Part shown: in pieces, positions 32,207 to 40,425 of the stretch | Numbering within the stretch: the first letter of the stretch is position 1 | Layout: the number at the start of each line of letters is the position of its first letter | Source of the DNA: JAUIET01 sp039111475 | GTDB taxonomy: Bacteria > Pseudomonadota > Gammaproteobacteria > Pseudomonadales > JAUIET01 | Length of the DNA: 64,000 nucleotides | NCBI GenBank assembly: GCA_039111475.1 | Contig: JBCCIP010000030.1 | Coordinates: 1-64,000 of the forward strand | Reading direction: 5' to 3' | The notes under the pieces: model-generated | Told to the model about the DNA's origin: nothing | Databases searched by the model: none | Seen by the model: the letters and a program-made list of their open reading frames with translations, nothing else | Program-made: the position numbers and the translations under genes

Positions 32207-33156
32207 AAGCGCTCACGTATCTCCTGCCATCAGAGCCGTCGGAACAGCTCCGCCTGAGTGCGGTGAACATTGACCCGCCCACACCCGCCGAGGGTGAGGT
32301 GTTGGTTCGAGTTCATTTTGCAGGCCTCAGCGAATTTGACCTGGAGAATTATGGCGGCAAGCGTAACAAGGCCATCGCCAGGGCATTAAAGAAGGGCCCC
32401 GTGATCTCAGGCATCGAAATGTCGGGCGTGGTCGACAGCAATGGCCAGCAGTTTAGTCGTGGCGATAAGGTGGTAGCGTATACCAACATCTGGCGTGGTC
32501 CTTTTTATCACGCACAACTGGTCGCGGTTCCAGAATCTAATTTGGTCTTGATACCAGATAATCATTCGTTGGAGGGCGCTGCATCTATCGTAGGTGGTGC
32601 ATTAACGTCTATCAATGCGCTCGAACGCATCGCCAAGCTGGCGCCAGACGATAGTATATTGATTACCGGTGCAACCGGGAGCGTTGGGGTAACCGCCTTA
32701 CAACTTGCTTCCCACGTTGGTGCAAAAACATCAGCTGTGTGCCACTCCTCGCGAATGAATTTTGCTCTTTCCCAAGGTGCGAAGGACGTTTACGCCTATG
32801 ACAATCAGGAATTACCACCAGCAAGCAATCAATTCAATGTGGTGTTAGATGCGGCGCCATCCTTATCATTCTCTCGTGCGCGTTGCTTTCTTGTGCCGCG
32901 CGGGCTGTACATTCCAACAATGCCGCACTTAGACGTTCCAGGCTATATACTCAGCCTAATAACAAAGCAGCGATGGGGATACTTGATGGAAAACAAGACG
33001 GAGCGCAGCCGAATGGACCGCTTGGGGGATTTAATGGCGGACGATGCGTTTGCGCCGATCATAGACAGCATTCATCCCCTCGCTAGTGCAGAGCTCGCAT
33101 TTAAGCGGCAGTGCGAGTCTGGCAAACGAGGGAAAATACTCATTGATTTTAGATGA
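32203..33156 (+). CDS. Zinc-independent medium-chain dehydrogenase (quinone-reductase type)
   Basis: 317 residues. The MDR fold is clear: EGEVLVRVHFAGLSEFDLENYGG in the catalytic domain, then DSILITGATGSVGVTALQLASHVGAKTSAVCHSSR, a nucleotide-binding site with GATGSVG. Structural zinc cysteines are absent, and the end (SAELAFKRQCESGKRGKILIDF) is that of NADPH:quinone reductases. It overlaps the DUF385 gene, so the pair probably work on one substrate under the TetR regulator. Confidence 0.88.
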   Translation: MKALTYLLPSEPSEQLRLSAVNIDPPTPAEGEVLVRVHFAGLSEFDLENYGGKRNKAIARALKKGPVISGIEMSGVVDSNGQQFSRGDKVVAYTNIWRGPFYHAQLVAVPESNLVLIPDNHSLEGAASIVGGALTSINALERIAKLAPDDSILITGATGSVGVTALQLASHVGAKTSAVCHSSRMNFALSQGAKDVYAYDNQELPPASNQFNVVLDAAPSLSFSRARCFLVPRGLYIPTMPHLDVPGYILSLITKQRWGYLMENKTERSRMDRLGDLMADDAFAPIIDSIHPLASAELAFKRQCESGKRGKILIDFR

Positions 33157-33318
33157 GGCAATTGGCGTCGGTGAAATTCTAGCGCCCTACAAAGACGCGA
33201 TATGCATACTTGCAACGTTCGTTCACATCGCTCGTATGGAGAATCTCTGAGCCTCGATTACTCAATTCTAGAGCCGCTATTCATCAACTGTTGTCAGATA
33301 TGAAATGGAGTTTGAAGG

Positions 33319-33386
33319 GCCGCTTTTTTGGCAGCAGCGCCAGTTCGTGAGAAAAAAGCTTACTGCTCAGATGTACCAATAGCCGC
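33319..33386 (+). repeat. Dispersed intergenic repeat, family 1, copy E
   Basis: GGCCGCTTTTTTGGCAGCAG, CGCCAGTTCGTGAGAAAAAA, GCTTACTGCTCAGATGTACC and AATAGCCGCT. It starts GGCCGCTTTTTTGG and ends with CCGCT, so both ends are GCGG-type. The rest of the 302-base gap (33157-33458) shows nothing else. Confidence 0.6.
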
Positions 33387-33458
33387 TAGAAAGCCAGCAA
33401 AAATACGGCTATCTTCGACTCAAAAACACCTACATTGAATTTGTCTTCTTGACCAACA

Positions 33459-33875
33459 CTAGCTACGTAGAGTCTTCTTCATCATCTCGATTCCTTGCGC
33501 GTATACGCCCCTAAAGAACTCAATGCATTGCTCGTCCGTTATGCCTTTGGCTTTAAATTTTCCTTGCCACGTAAACTCCGTGCGCGAATCGTCCAGCGAA
33601 CTGACGGACATGGTGGCACGATAAGATTCAATAGGCAGTGGTCCTGAGACCACGGAATAGGTGTAGCTGTAATCTGTTTGTTCTTCGAGTCTGTCGACAA
33701 TGATTGTTCCGTCGGCAAAAGTCAGTGTTCGCAAAGCGCCAATGCCATCTCCTTCCTGCACGCAGGCTTCCTTCGGGCTGCCTGACCACTTGCTCGTATT
33801 GCCAAAATCCCCTAAGTACGACCAAACTTCGTCGATCGGTAGGTCAAAGGTATGGGTCGCTTCTACGCTTAGCAT
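33459..33875 (-). CDS. SRPBCC family protein (MxaD/polyketide-cyclase-like)
   Basis: 138 residues from ATG 33875, with AGGAGGAACGT upstream. SVEATHTFDLPIDEVWSYLGDFGNTSKWSG opens the fold; GIGALRTLTFADGTIIVDRLEEQTDYSYTYSVVSGPLPIESYRATMSVSSL and FRGVYAQGIEMMKKTL complete it. Members carry hydrophobic ligands or cyclise polyketides; the role here is unknown. It stands alone. Confidence 0.85.
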   Translation of the reverse strand: MLSVEATHTFDLPIDEVWSYLGDFGNTSKWSGSPKEACVQEGDGIGALRTLTFADGTIIVDRLEEQTDYSYTYSVVSGPLPIESYRATMSVSSLDDSRTEFTWQGKFKAKGITDEQCIEFFRGVYAQGIEMMKKTLRS

Positions 33876-34263
33876 ACGTTCCTCCTGGTGAATGTCCAAT
33901 ATGCGGGGGAGGGTATCATAACAAATCGCGTCATGAGATTATGCAGAGTAAGCAGGGAGCAACATCTGGGACAATTGGGATATTTTGCATATGCCGTCAG
34001 CAAAAGAAGTGGCCTTGCAGTATCTGGCAATTACATACGCAGGAAATACTAGCGCGACTGTTGCTCTCTTGCACGACGAAGCGACGTCGCAGAACGCTTC
34101 CACAAAGCTCTAATTTCCGAAAATCTCCTTATTTTCGTTCATATTTCCGCAAAGTTGAATCGGCTAACCATGAAACATCGTTTTCTACATCAATCATTCA
34201 AGGCTTGTACTGGTTATCAACATTTGGTGCCGCGCAACTCTAAGTTAAAAAGGTAGTCGTATA
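33876..34263. other. 388-base gap with a possible gene remnant
   Basis: The only notable content is the 40-codon frame at 33991-34113. The last 20 bases carry AAAGG, the ribosome site for the sulfatase-like gene. Confidence 0.4.
33991..34113 (+). pseudogene. Possible SnoaL-like N-terminal remnant
   Basis: From ATG 33991 the frame reads MPSAKEVALQYLAITYAGNT, then SATVALLHDEATSQN, ending after 40 codons. The pattern (K-E-V-A-L-x-Y-L then A-x-x-L-L-x-D-x-A) is that of the first helices of SnoaL/NTF2-like proteins, which normally run 120-140 residues. No clear ribosome site is present. Confidence 0.3.
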
Positions 34264-35586
34264 TTGGGCAACTTGAGTCGTGGGGTCAATGCAATCGGAT
34301 CGGTCGGCTACGATACCGGACCGCGGTATGGTTTAGTTTTTTCTGCATTAATCTCACTAGTTCTTAGCCAGGCAAGTGTGGCTCAGAACAGTGAAGCGCC
34401 GAATATCATCTTAATTGTTGCTGACTACATGGGATACGCGGACATCGAACCATATGGTGCTAAGGATATTAGGACTCCCGCGTTGAAGTCTCTGGCTGAC
34501 GCTGGAACACGATTTACAAGCTTCTACTCCGCTGCACCTAAATGCGTTCCCGCTCGAGCTGCGCTACTGAGTGGAAAATATCCTTCCAAAGTATTGAGCA
34601 AGCTTACACCTTTTAGTAAGAGCCAGGGTTTGCGCGCGAGAGACAATATTTTGGTTGCTCAGCTAAAGGCTGGAGGCTACAACACGGCGATGATAGGCAA
34701 GTGGCACCTAGGTTCTGGAAAGAACTTTAAACCTACGGATCACGGCTTTGATTCTTTTCTAGGCTTCGACGATTGGACCCTTGGATACCATAACCATCTG
34801 ACATCTAATGGTGAACCAGGCTTGCTCAGAGACGGAATGCTTGTGAATGAAACTGGATATCTCACTGAGCTTTTCAGCGATGAAGCTGTTCGCGTTATCA
34901 ATTCAAGCGACAGTCCTTTCTTCATATACCTTTCTTATAACACCGGGCTTCCGCCATACCAGAGGCCAAACATGCCTGAATCGGAATGGGATTCTGGCTG
35001 GGATGTTAATGAAGCAAGCCGCGCTGATTACGTTGCAATGGTAGAGTCTATGGACAGCAGCATTGCCAGAGTGCTGCACACACTACAACAACGTCAGATA
35101 GAAGAAAACACGCTAGTTATCTTCACTTACGATCATGGCGGTAGGCACTTAGTCGACGCTGGTCCCTTGTTTCACGGTTTCGGTACTCTCTGGGAGGGTG
35201 GTATTCGCGTACCAATGATTATGCGTTGGCCAAACAAAGTTGCGAGCTCCAAGACTGCTAGCACTCCTGCAATCGCCATGGACTTAACAGCCACAATGCT
35301 ATTTGCTGCGGGGCGAAAAATACCAAATGGGTCTCTGGACGGAATAAACCTCCTGCCTCTATCGAATGCCAGTGCTCAGGCTTCGCATCGATCTTTTTTT
35401 TGGCGTTCAGGAAAAATGAAAGCCGTAAGACACGTACAATGGAAGTACATAATCGACGGCCACACACAACTGCTGTTTGATCTGGATAGTGACATTGGTG
35501 AAAGAAGAAACGTTTTTGCAGAATACCAACCTATCGCGACGCAACTTAGAGGTAAGCTGGCTGACTGGGAAGCATCACTTGATTAG
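34264..35586 (+). CDS. Sulfatase homologue with altered active site
   Basis: 440 residues with an exported N-terminus (hydrophobic stretch about residues 23-40, ending ASVAQ). The formylglycine motif CVPAR is present (Cys94 to Arg98), as are Asp54, Lys146/His148 (GKWHLG) and Asp290. Compared with arylsulfatases, the second metal Asp is Tyr55 (ADYMGY, usually ADDLGY), the usual metal Asn is His291 (YDHGG), the sulfate-binding Lys is Phe306 (GFGTLWEGG) and the PH-x-P histidine is gone (TGLPPY). It may be a pseudoenzyme or act on an unusual ester. The start is a TTG at 34264 with AAAGG 10 bases upstream; there is no earlier ATG. No maturation enzyme gene is nearby. Confidence 0.85.
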   Translation: MGNLSRGVNAIGSVGYDTGPRYGLVFSALISLVLSQASVAQNSEAPNIILIVADYMGYADIEPYGAKDIRTPALKSLADAGTRFTSFYSAAPKCVPARAALLSGKYPSKVLSKLTPFSKSQGLRARDNILVAQLKAGGYNTAMIGKWHLGSGKNFKPTDHGFDSFLGFDDWTLGYHNHLTSNGEPGLLRDGMLVNETGYLTELFSDEAVRVINSSDSPFFIYLSYNTGLPPYQRPNMPESEWDSGWDVNEASRADYVAMVESMDSSIARVLHTLQQRQIEENTLVIFTYDHGGRHLVDAGPLFHGFGTLWEGGIRVPMIMRWPNKVASSKTASTPAIAMDLTATMLFAAGRKIPNGSLDGINLLPLSNASAQASHRSFFWRSGKMKAVRHVQWKYIIDGHTQLLFDLDSDIGERRNVFAEYQPIATQLRGKLADWEASLD

Positions 35587-35603
35587 GCTAGACCAATGCG
35601 AAT

Positions 35604-35633
35604 AGCTGCTTCTAGGCACGAGCACTGGTTCAG
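35604..35633 (+). repeat. Dispersed intergenic repeat, family 1, copy F (partial)
   Basis: AGCTGCTTCTAGGCACGAGC and ACTGGTTCAG match the left half of copies B and D, then similarity stops. It lies 28 bases from a truncated aminotransferase remnant. Confidence 0.5.
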
Positions 35634-35660
35634 CTCGGGACCTGACCCAGAGATTGTAAC

Positions 35661-35738
35661 TTATATTCCGGCTGTAAACGCTTTCGACGCGCGCTCGCGC
35701 AGGGCTTGATCATTTTCGAGACTATAGTGATTCGTCAT
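35661..35738 (-). pseudogene. N-terminal remnant of a class III aminotransferase
   Basis: ATG 35738 has a strong GGAGGAG site. The 25 codons read MTNHYSLENDQALRERASKA then FTAGI and stop. NDQALRERASKVxPGG is the usual opening of HemL-like class III aminotransferases (about 430-450 residues); everything after it is missing. It follows the class IV transaminase gene on the same strand, so it may once have been the second gene of that operon. A partial repeat copy lies just beyond the stop. Confidence 0.5.
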
Positions 35739-35821
35739 AGCTTTGCTCCTCCAACTGCGCGACATTCTTCTTTCCATAGAATGTGTACTAATGAAGATGC
35801 GCGACAACATACATTGCAGTG

Positions 35822-36808
35822 TTATGTGTTTACCGGAGTATCGTAATCCACAGGCGTTCCCAGCCAACCATCCCAACGCTTTTGCCAATAGAGGTTGTGC
35901 AAGCTTGTGGTCAGAGCTCCGGGCCCCGCTTTGCCACCAAGTATCACATCGTCCACGCTGTTAATGGGCATGATGCCACCAGCGCTTGACGTGATGAATG
36001 CCTCATCAGCATTCAACAATTGTTGCGCGCTGACTTTCTCCACATGCACAGACAATCCTATTTCTTTGGCCAGTTCCAATGTGGTCTTCCGTGTAATTCC
36101 TTCCAAACAGCCAGAATCTGGTGTGTAAATGCCATTGTCTTTGAGCAGAAATATGTTCGCTCCCGGTGCTTCAGTGAGGTTGCCGTTGTCATCGGTCAGC
36201 ACCGACCATTCTTTACCAGCATCTGCTGCCTCGAAGAGAGAAAGTTTCATGTCCATCCAATGGAGATTCTTGGCGGTTGGATCAACGGCATTGCTAGGGA
36301 TGCGTATGTAACGCTGGCTGATCTGCACATCCAGCCCCCTGCTGCGTTGCGCATCATCCGCAATATACATATAGGGAATAACGAATGCGTAGAACATATT
36401 CTGAAACGCATCGACATCACCTCGACTGGCGCCAGAAGGCAGAACGCCGCGGGTGACACACCACCAAACATAGGCTTCTTGCGTGCCAGCCAGTTTGACC
36501 AGATTGGTGAGTATGTCGGCGGTTTGATCACGGCTGTATGGGTTGCTCAGGCGGAATTTTTCGCAAGAGGCCTGAAAGCGATCCAGGTGATCGTGAAGCC
36601 TGAAAAACCGGCCCTTGGACACACTCACCACATCATAGGCGGCATCGGCGTGCATAAAACCGGAATCCACGATTGGTACGGCGGCCATTTCAATTGGGCA
36701 GCACTGATCGATGATATAGGCGCTGCCTTGGTCATACTTGGCGTCATGCGGTTTTCGCGCATGGGCGGGATCATTGAACATGATGTGTTCAGCCTGCGTA
36801 ATCGACAT
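35822..36808 (-). CDS. Class IV PLP aminotransferase, (R)-amine-transaminase-like
   Basis: 328 residues, fold type IV. The catalytic lysine is Lys180 in DPTAKNLHWMDMKLSLFEA. The cofactor ring contact is Glu213 (NLTEAPGANIFLL), and phosphate contacts follow in GCLEGITRKT and SSAGGIMPINSVD. The front (VPIVDSGFMHADAAYDVVSVSKGRFFRLHDHLDRF) and TAKNLHW resemble (R)-selective amine transaminases of the ATA-117 type more than IlvE or D-alanine transaminase. Substrate chirality is an inference. It is divergent from an AraC gene, with tandem operators in between. Confidence 0.85.
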   Translation of the reverse strand: MSITQAEHIMFNDPAHARKPHDAKYDQGSAYIIDQCCPIEMAAVPIVDSGFMHADAAYDVVSVSKGRFFRLHDHLDRFQASCEKFRLSNPYSRDQTADILTNLVKLAGTQEAYVWWCVTRGVLPSGASRGDVDAFQNMFYAFVIPYMYIADDAQRSRGLDVQISQRYIRIPSNAVDPTAKNLHWMDMKLSLFEAADAGKEWSVLTDDNGNLTEAPGANIFLLKDNGIYTPDSGCLEGITRKTTLELAKEIGLSVHVEKVSAQQLLNADEAFITSSAGGIMPINSVDDVILGGKAGPGALTTSLHNLYWQKRWDGWLGTPVDYDTPVNT

Positions 36809-36864
36809 ATGGACAGTACTCGATAATTGGATATTTGAAGCTTATGTTGCCATGTATCTCCAGA

Positions 36865-36901
36865 CTTGACCTGTCCGGCCCATTATTTGACAATTTCGGA
36901 C
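36865..36901 (-). promoter_or_regulatory. Tandem AraC-type operator before the transaminase
   Basis: On the minus strand, GTCCGAAATTGTCAAA (36901-36886) is followed after 5 bases by GGCCGGACAGGTCAAG (36880-36865), a 21-bp direct repeat pointing toward the transaminase start 57 bases on. The same arrangement occurs at 38065-38101. Confidence 0.65.
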
Positions 36902-36927
36902 ATATTAAAAACAGTCAACGGCACAAT

Positions 36928-37953
36928 ATGCACGCCAGCCGATTATCTGCGACCAAACAGGGTATGCCAGCTCAGTGGTTGATTGCCTATCTACAAAAGC
37001 ATGGTGTTGGCACTGAGGAAATCTGCAGTGCGGTTGGTGTAGATAAGAACTCCCTAATTTCCACCACTGGCATTATGGCAACATCTACTTACCTTGAAGT
37101 GTTCAACTGGGCCGCACAGCAGTTAAAGGATCCGCTGTTGGGTGTTCATGCCGCTGACGATATTAAACCAGGTGAATTTGGACTTCTGGATCACCTTATC
37201 CGCAACGGACCATCGCTGCGGGAAAGCTTTGATTTTACACAGAAATACCACTGCATTTTCTCGCCAGATTTTGACTATCGTTTCAGTTATGCAGGCAACA
37301 AAGGAATTTGTCACTATCAGGAAGCCAATCTTCCTGGCGCTGATTCAACCCAAGACATTAATTTTGGGTTCGCGCTGGTAATCAACATAATTCGTGAGCG
37401 CTTCAGTCCAATCTGGCAGCCGCTGCGAACTTGCTTTGTTTACCCGCAGCCTGCAGATATTAGTGCGCATCAGAACTATTTTGGTGACGCTATATTTTTC
37501 AATCAATCTGAAAACCTGCTGGACTTTGAGGAAGATATCGTCGACATACCCAATGAGCGGGCAGACCCGAATCTATTACCGATACTATTGAACCAGGCTA
37601 ATCAGCTGCTCGACGAGCAAAAAACGCAGACCGATGTGGTAAGGCAAGTGAGCTTACTGATTACTACTTCGTTGGGCTATCGCTCGATGTCTTCTGAGGC
37701 GGTTGCGGATCGCTTACATGTTTCAGTTAGGCAGCTCCACAGACGTTTATCCCAGCAAAATACTTCGTTTCGCCAGATCAAGGAAGACACCGTTTTAAGA
37801 GTGGCCAAGGAAGCGCTGGCAAACTCAGATATGAGCGTTACTGAAATTGCAATGAAGCTCAATTATTCAGAGACCAGTGCTTTTGATCGAATGTTCAAGA
37901 AAATGGAAAGGATTTCTCCCCTCCAGTATCGGAAAAAATATTCACGTTTATAG
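36928..37953 (+). CDS. AraC-family regulator (OruR-like)
   Basis: 341 residues. The N-terminal half is an arabinose-binding-like domain (PF12625 type): MPAQWLIAYLQKHGVGTEEICSAVGVDKN, FGLLDHLIRNGPSLRESF. The C-terminal 100 residues carry two helix-turn-helices (SSEAVADRLHVSVRQLHRRLSQQNTSFRQIKED and TEIAMKLNYSETSAFDRMFKKMERISPLQYRKK). ATG 36928 is chosen because the operator at 36865-36901 would otherwise fall inside the gene; no strong ribosome site is seen. Its position and the repeated operators make it the regulator of the transaminase and TonB units. Confidence 0.88.
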   Translation: MHASRLSATKQGMPAQWLIAYLQKHGVGTEEICSAVGVDKNSLISTTGIMATSTYLEVFNWAAQQLKDPLLGVHAADDIKPGEFGLLDHLIRNGPSLRESFDFTQKYHCIFSPDFDYRFSYAGNKGICHYQEANLPGADSTQDINFGFALVINIIRERFSPIWQPLRTCFVYPQPADISAHQNYFGDAIFFNQSENLLDFEEDIVDIPNERADPNLLPILLNQANQLLDEQKTQTDVVRQVSLLITTSLGYRSMSSEAVADRLHVSVRQLHRRLSQQNTSFRQIKEDTVLRVAKEALANSDMSVTEIAMKLNYSETSAFDRMFKKMERISPLQYRKKYSRL

Positions 37954-38064
37954 TTCCGCGGATACCTTGTCGTTCGCAGCTTCTAACGGCGATTTGCTCA
38001 TCGCCTTTACCGGCCCAGTCCAACACTGACGAATGCAGGCATAGCTAAGCCTGAATAACATCCG

Positions 38065-38101
38065 TCCGAAAATGTCAATTATTCGACCCAAATGGTCAAT
38101 C
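38065..38101 (+). promoter_or_regulatory. Tandem AraC-type operator before the TonB receptor
   Basis: GTCCGAAAATGTCAAT (38065-38080), 5 bases, GACCCAAATGGTCAAT (38086-38101), a direct repeat of 21-bp period pointing to the TonB gene 131 bases on. It matches the operator before the transaminase in sequence, spacing and orientation relative to the target. Confidence 0.65.
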
Positions 38102-38231
38102 TTGTTTGCCATTAAGAATCTATTGTTTGCTTATTGGAGTTTGTGGGTCTGATCCGTCACTCCTTTGCTCTACCCGAATAAACATTAACACAACGCCCAA
38201 CAGCTTGGTGTTCTCAACACGTAGAAGGTAA

Positions 38232-40373
38232 ATGACTATGAAGCGCACACACACGTCTAACCCAATCGCACTGGCAGTTTCCACTTTTCTCATTGCAGGT
38301 TCGCAGACAGTGATGACTCTTGAGCTAGAAGAAGTGGTGGTTACTGCACAAAAACGTGAGCAATCTGTACAAGACGTGGGCATTACGGTCAACGCCTTCT
38401 CAGGGGATGCTCTTTCGGACATGGGGCTTACCAGCAGCAATGAGATTGCCGCGAAAATCCCCAACGTCACCATTGGCTCGCCGGCCGGCGAAGGTGGCGT
38501 GGCCGTTGTGTTTATTCGCGGCGTTGGCTTAAACGACTTCGCGACCAACAATACCGGTCCGGTTGGCATGTACATTGATGAAGTGTATGCCGGTTCATCA
38601 AACGCACAGGTAACGACCCTGCTCGACATAGAGCGAGTTGAGGTATTGAAAGGCCCACAGGGCACGCTCTTCGGTCGCAACACCACCGGGGGTGCAATCA
38701 ATATTCTGTCGGCCAAACCTACTGAAGAGCTGGAAGGCTATGTGAAAGCCAGTTACGGGTCATATTCTGGAGGCAATGATGAGTTCAAAATAGAGGGTGC
38801 ACTCAGCGGCCCTCTGTCTGACACGTTGCGCGGCCGAGTGGCGTTTGTCAGCTATGGCAGTGACGGTTATATGAAAAACTTAATCAATGATCAGTACGTT
38901 GAGAAGAGCAGCTACGCCGGTCGGGTGTTACTTGATTGGACGCCAACCGACACCTTGGGTTTCTTGCTGAACGTACACGTCAGCGACAACGATTCCGATG
39001 CTGATCTGTACAACAGCAGCCTGGATGATAATTTTTATCAGGGCGTGTCTGATATTGAGCCTGTTATCGAGGTAGAGCAAAACGGCCTCTCACTCAAGGT
39101 GGATTATGCGCTGACCGATTCCATCGAGTTGGTGTCCATCACCGCGTACGACGAGTTGGACAAATTTGCGCAAGAAGACGCCGATATGTTGCCTTTTCCG
39201 ATCATCCACACCGATTATGGTGTTGAATCTGAAACCTTGTCGCAGGAACTACGATTGGTGGGCAACGATGATAGCCTGAATTGGATCGCCGGATTGTATT
39301 ACCTGACCGATGAACTCGACCAGAATCAGGGCGTGGACCTGACCGGCGCGGGGCTACCGGTGCCAGCGCGCTTCATAAATAAACAAGAGTTGGACACCTG
39401 GGCTGTGTTCGGTCAGCTTGAATACGATCTCAGTGACACGCTCGTCGTAACAGCAGGTCTTCGCTATACGGATCTGCAGGTTGATTTCGCCAGTGAAGGA
39501 ACGTCTACTTTCTTTGTCGGCCCTGGAGGTACGTTTCCGAACCAATATTCGTTGGTGGCCGACACCGACGACAGTGCTGTGTCGGGCAAACTGGGATTGA
39601 ACTGGCACATCGGTGACAGCACTATGTTGTTTGGGTCAGTGTCTAAAGGGTTTAAGGGCGCGGGCATTAACGGCAACTTTCTGCTCGATTTAAACGCGCG
39701 TCTGGATTACGACAGCGAAGAACTCATAGCCTATGAAATAGGGATCAAGTCGACCTTCCTGGACGATAGTGCACAACTGAATGCGGCCGTTTTTTTCTAC
39801 GATTATTCGGATGCGCAGGTGTTTAACAACGATCCGATTCCTGGCATTGGATTGCCGGCCAATACTATTCGAAATGCCGATGTCAGTATGAGTGGTTTTG
39901 ACGCGGACTTCACGTGGACACCGGTTTCCGGCTTGTATCTGCAATTGGGTATGGGGTACATCAGTAGCGAGTACGACGAGAATATTCTCGACCCATCAAC
40001 AGGTTTGCTTGCTATTGAGGGCAATCAGCTGCAAAACACACCAGAGCTGTCTGCCTTTGGTCTAATCAACTACGAGTGGGATTTTGGCGACAACGGCATT
40101 GTGTCGGCTCAACTCGATGCCAGTTATTCCGACGACATTTTCTACAGCACGCGAGAAGACATTGCGATCGGCCAGGAAGCTTACACCATCGCTAATGCTC
40201 GTATTGCTTACAGTACGGCAAATGAAAAACTCGAAGTGGCCGTGTGGGGTAAAAATTTGTCGGACAAGCAATACGCAGCGTATTCCTTCGACCTCCGGCC
40301 GGACTTTGGCTTTATTCAGAACATGCGCGGCGTTCCTCGAAGTGTGGGGCTCGATCTGAAATATTCGTTCTGA
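38232..40373 (+). CDS. TonB-dependent outer-membrane receptor
   Basis: 713 residues. A signal peptide (about residues 1-28) is followed by a TonB box/plug start (EEVVVTAQKREQSVQDVGITVNAFSG), plug motifs GPVGMYIDEVYAGS and LKGPQGTLFGRNTTGGAINI, and a 22-strand barrel ending in the aromatic LKYSF. The type (EEVVVTAQKR...VPISV-like) is that of marine receptors for organic molecules, not obviously siderophores. Together with the cupin and FAD oxidase behind it, it probably imports an amine-containing compound (inference). ATG 38232 or 38238 can start it; GAAGGTAA lies upstream. Confidence 0.92.
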   Translation: MTMKRTHTSNPIALAVSTFLIAGSQTVMTLELEEVVVTAQKREQSVQDVGITVNAFSGDALSDMGLTSSNEIAAKIPNVTIGSPAGEGGVAVVFIRGVGLNDFATNNTGPVGMYIDEVYAGSSNAQVTTLLDIERVEVLKGPQGTLFGRNTTGGAINILSAKPTEELEGYVKASYGSYSGGNDEFKIEGALSGPLSDTLRGRVAFVSYGSDGYMKNLINDQYVEKSSYAGRVLLDWTPTDTLGFLLNVHVSDNDSDADLYNSSLDDNFYQGVSDIEPVIEVEQNGLSLKVDYALTDSIELVSITAYDELDKFAQEDADMLPFPIIHTDYGVESETLSQELRLVGNDDSLNWIAGLYYLTDELDQNQGVDLTGAGLPVPARFINKQELDTWAVFGQLEYDLSDTLVVTAGLRYTDLQVDFASEGTSTFFVGPGGTFPNQYSLVADTDDSAVSGKLGLNWHIGDSTMLFGSVSKGFKGAGINGNFLLDLNARLDYDSEELIAYEIGIKSTFLDDSAQLNAAVFFYDYSDAQVFNNDPIPGIGLPANTIRNADVSMSGFDADFTWTPVSGLYLQLGMGYISSEYDENILDPSTGLLAIEGNQLQNTPELSAFGLINYEWDFGDNGIVSAQLDASYSDDIFYSTREDIAIGQEAYTIANARIAYSTANEKLEVAVWGKNLSDKQYAAYSFDLRPDFGFIQNMRGVPRSVGLDLKYSF

Positions 40374-40425
40374 GACGACATAGCGGCCCAAAGATACTTG
40401 CTAAGCAACCTATGAGGATATTGTC

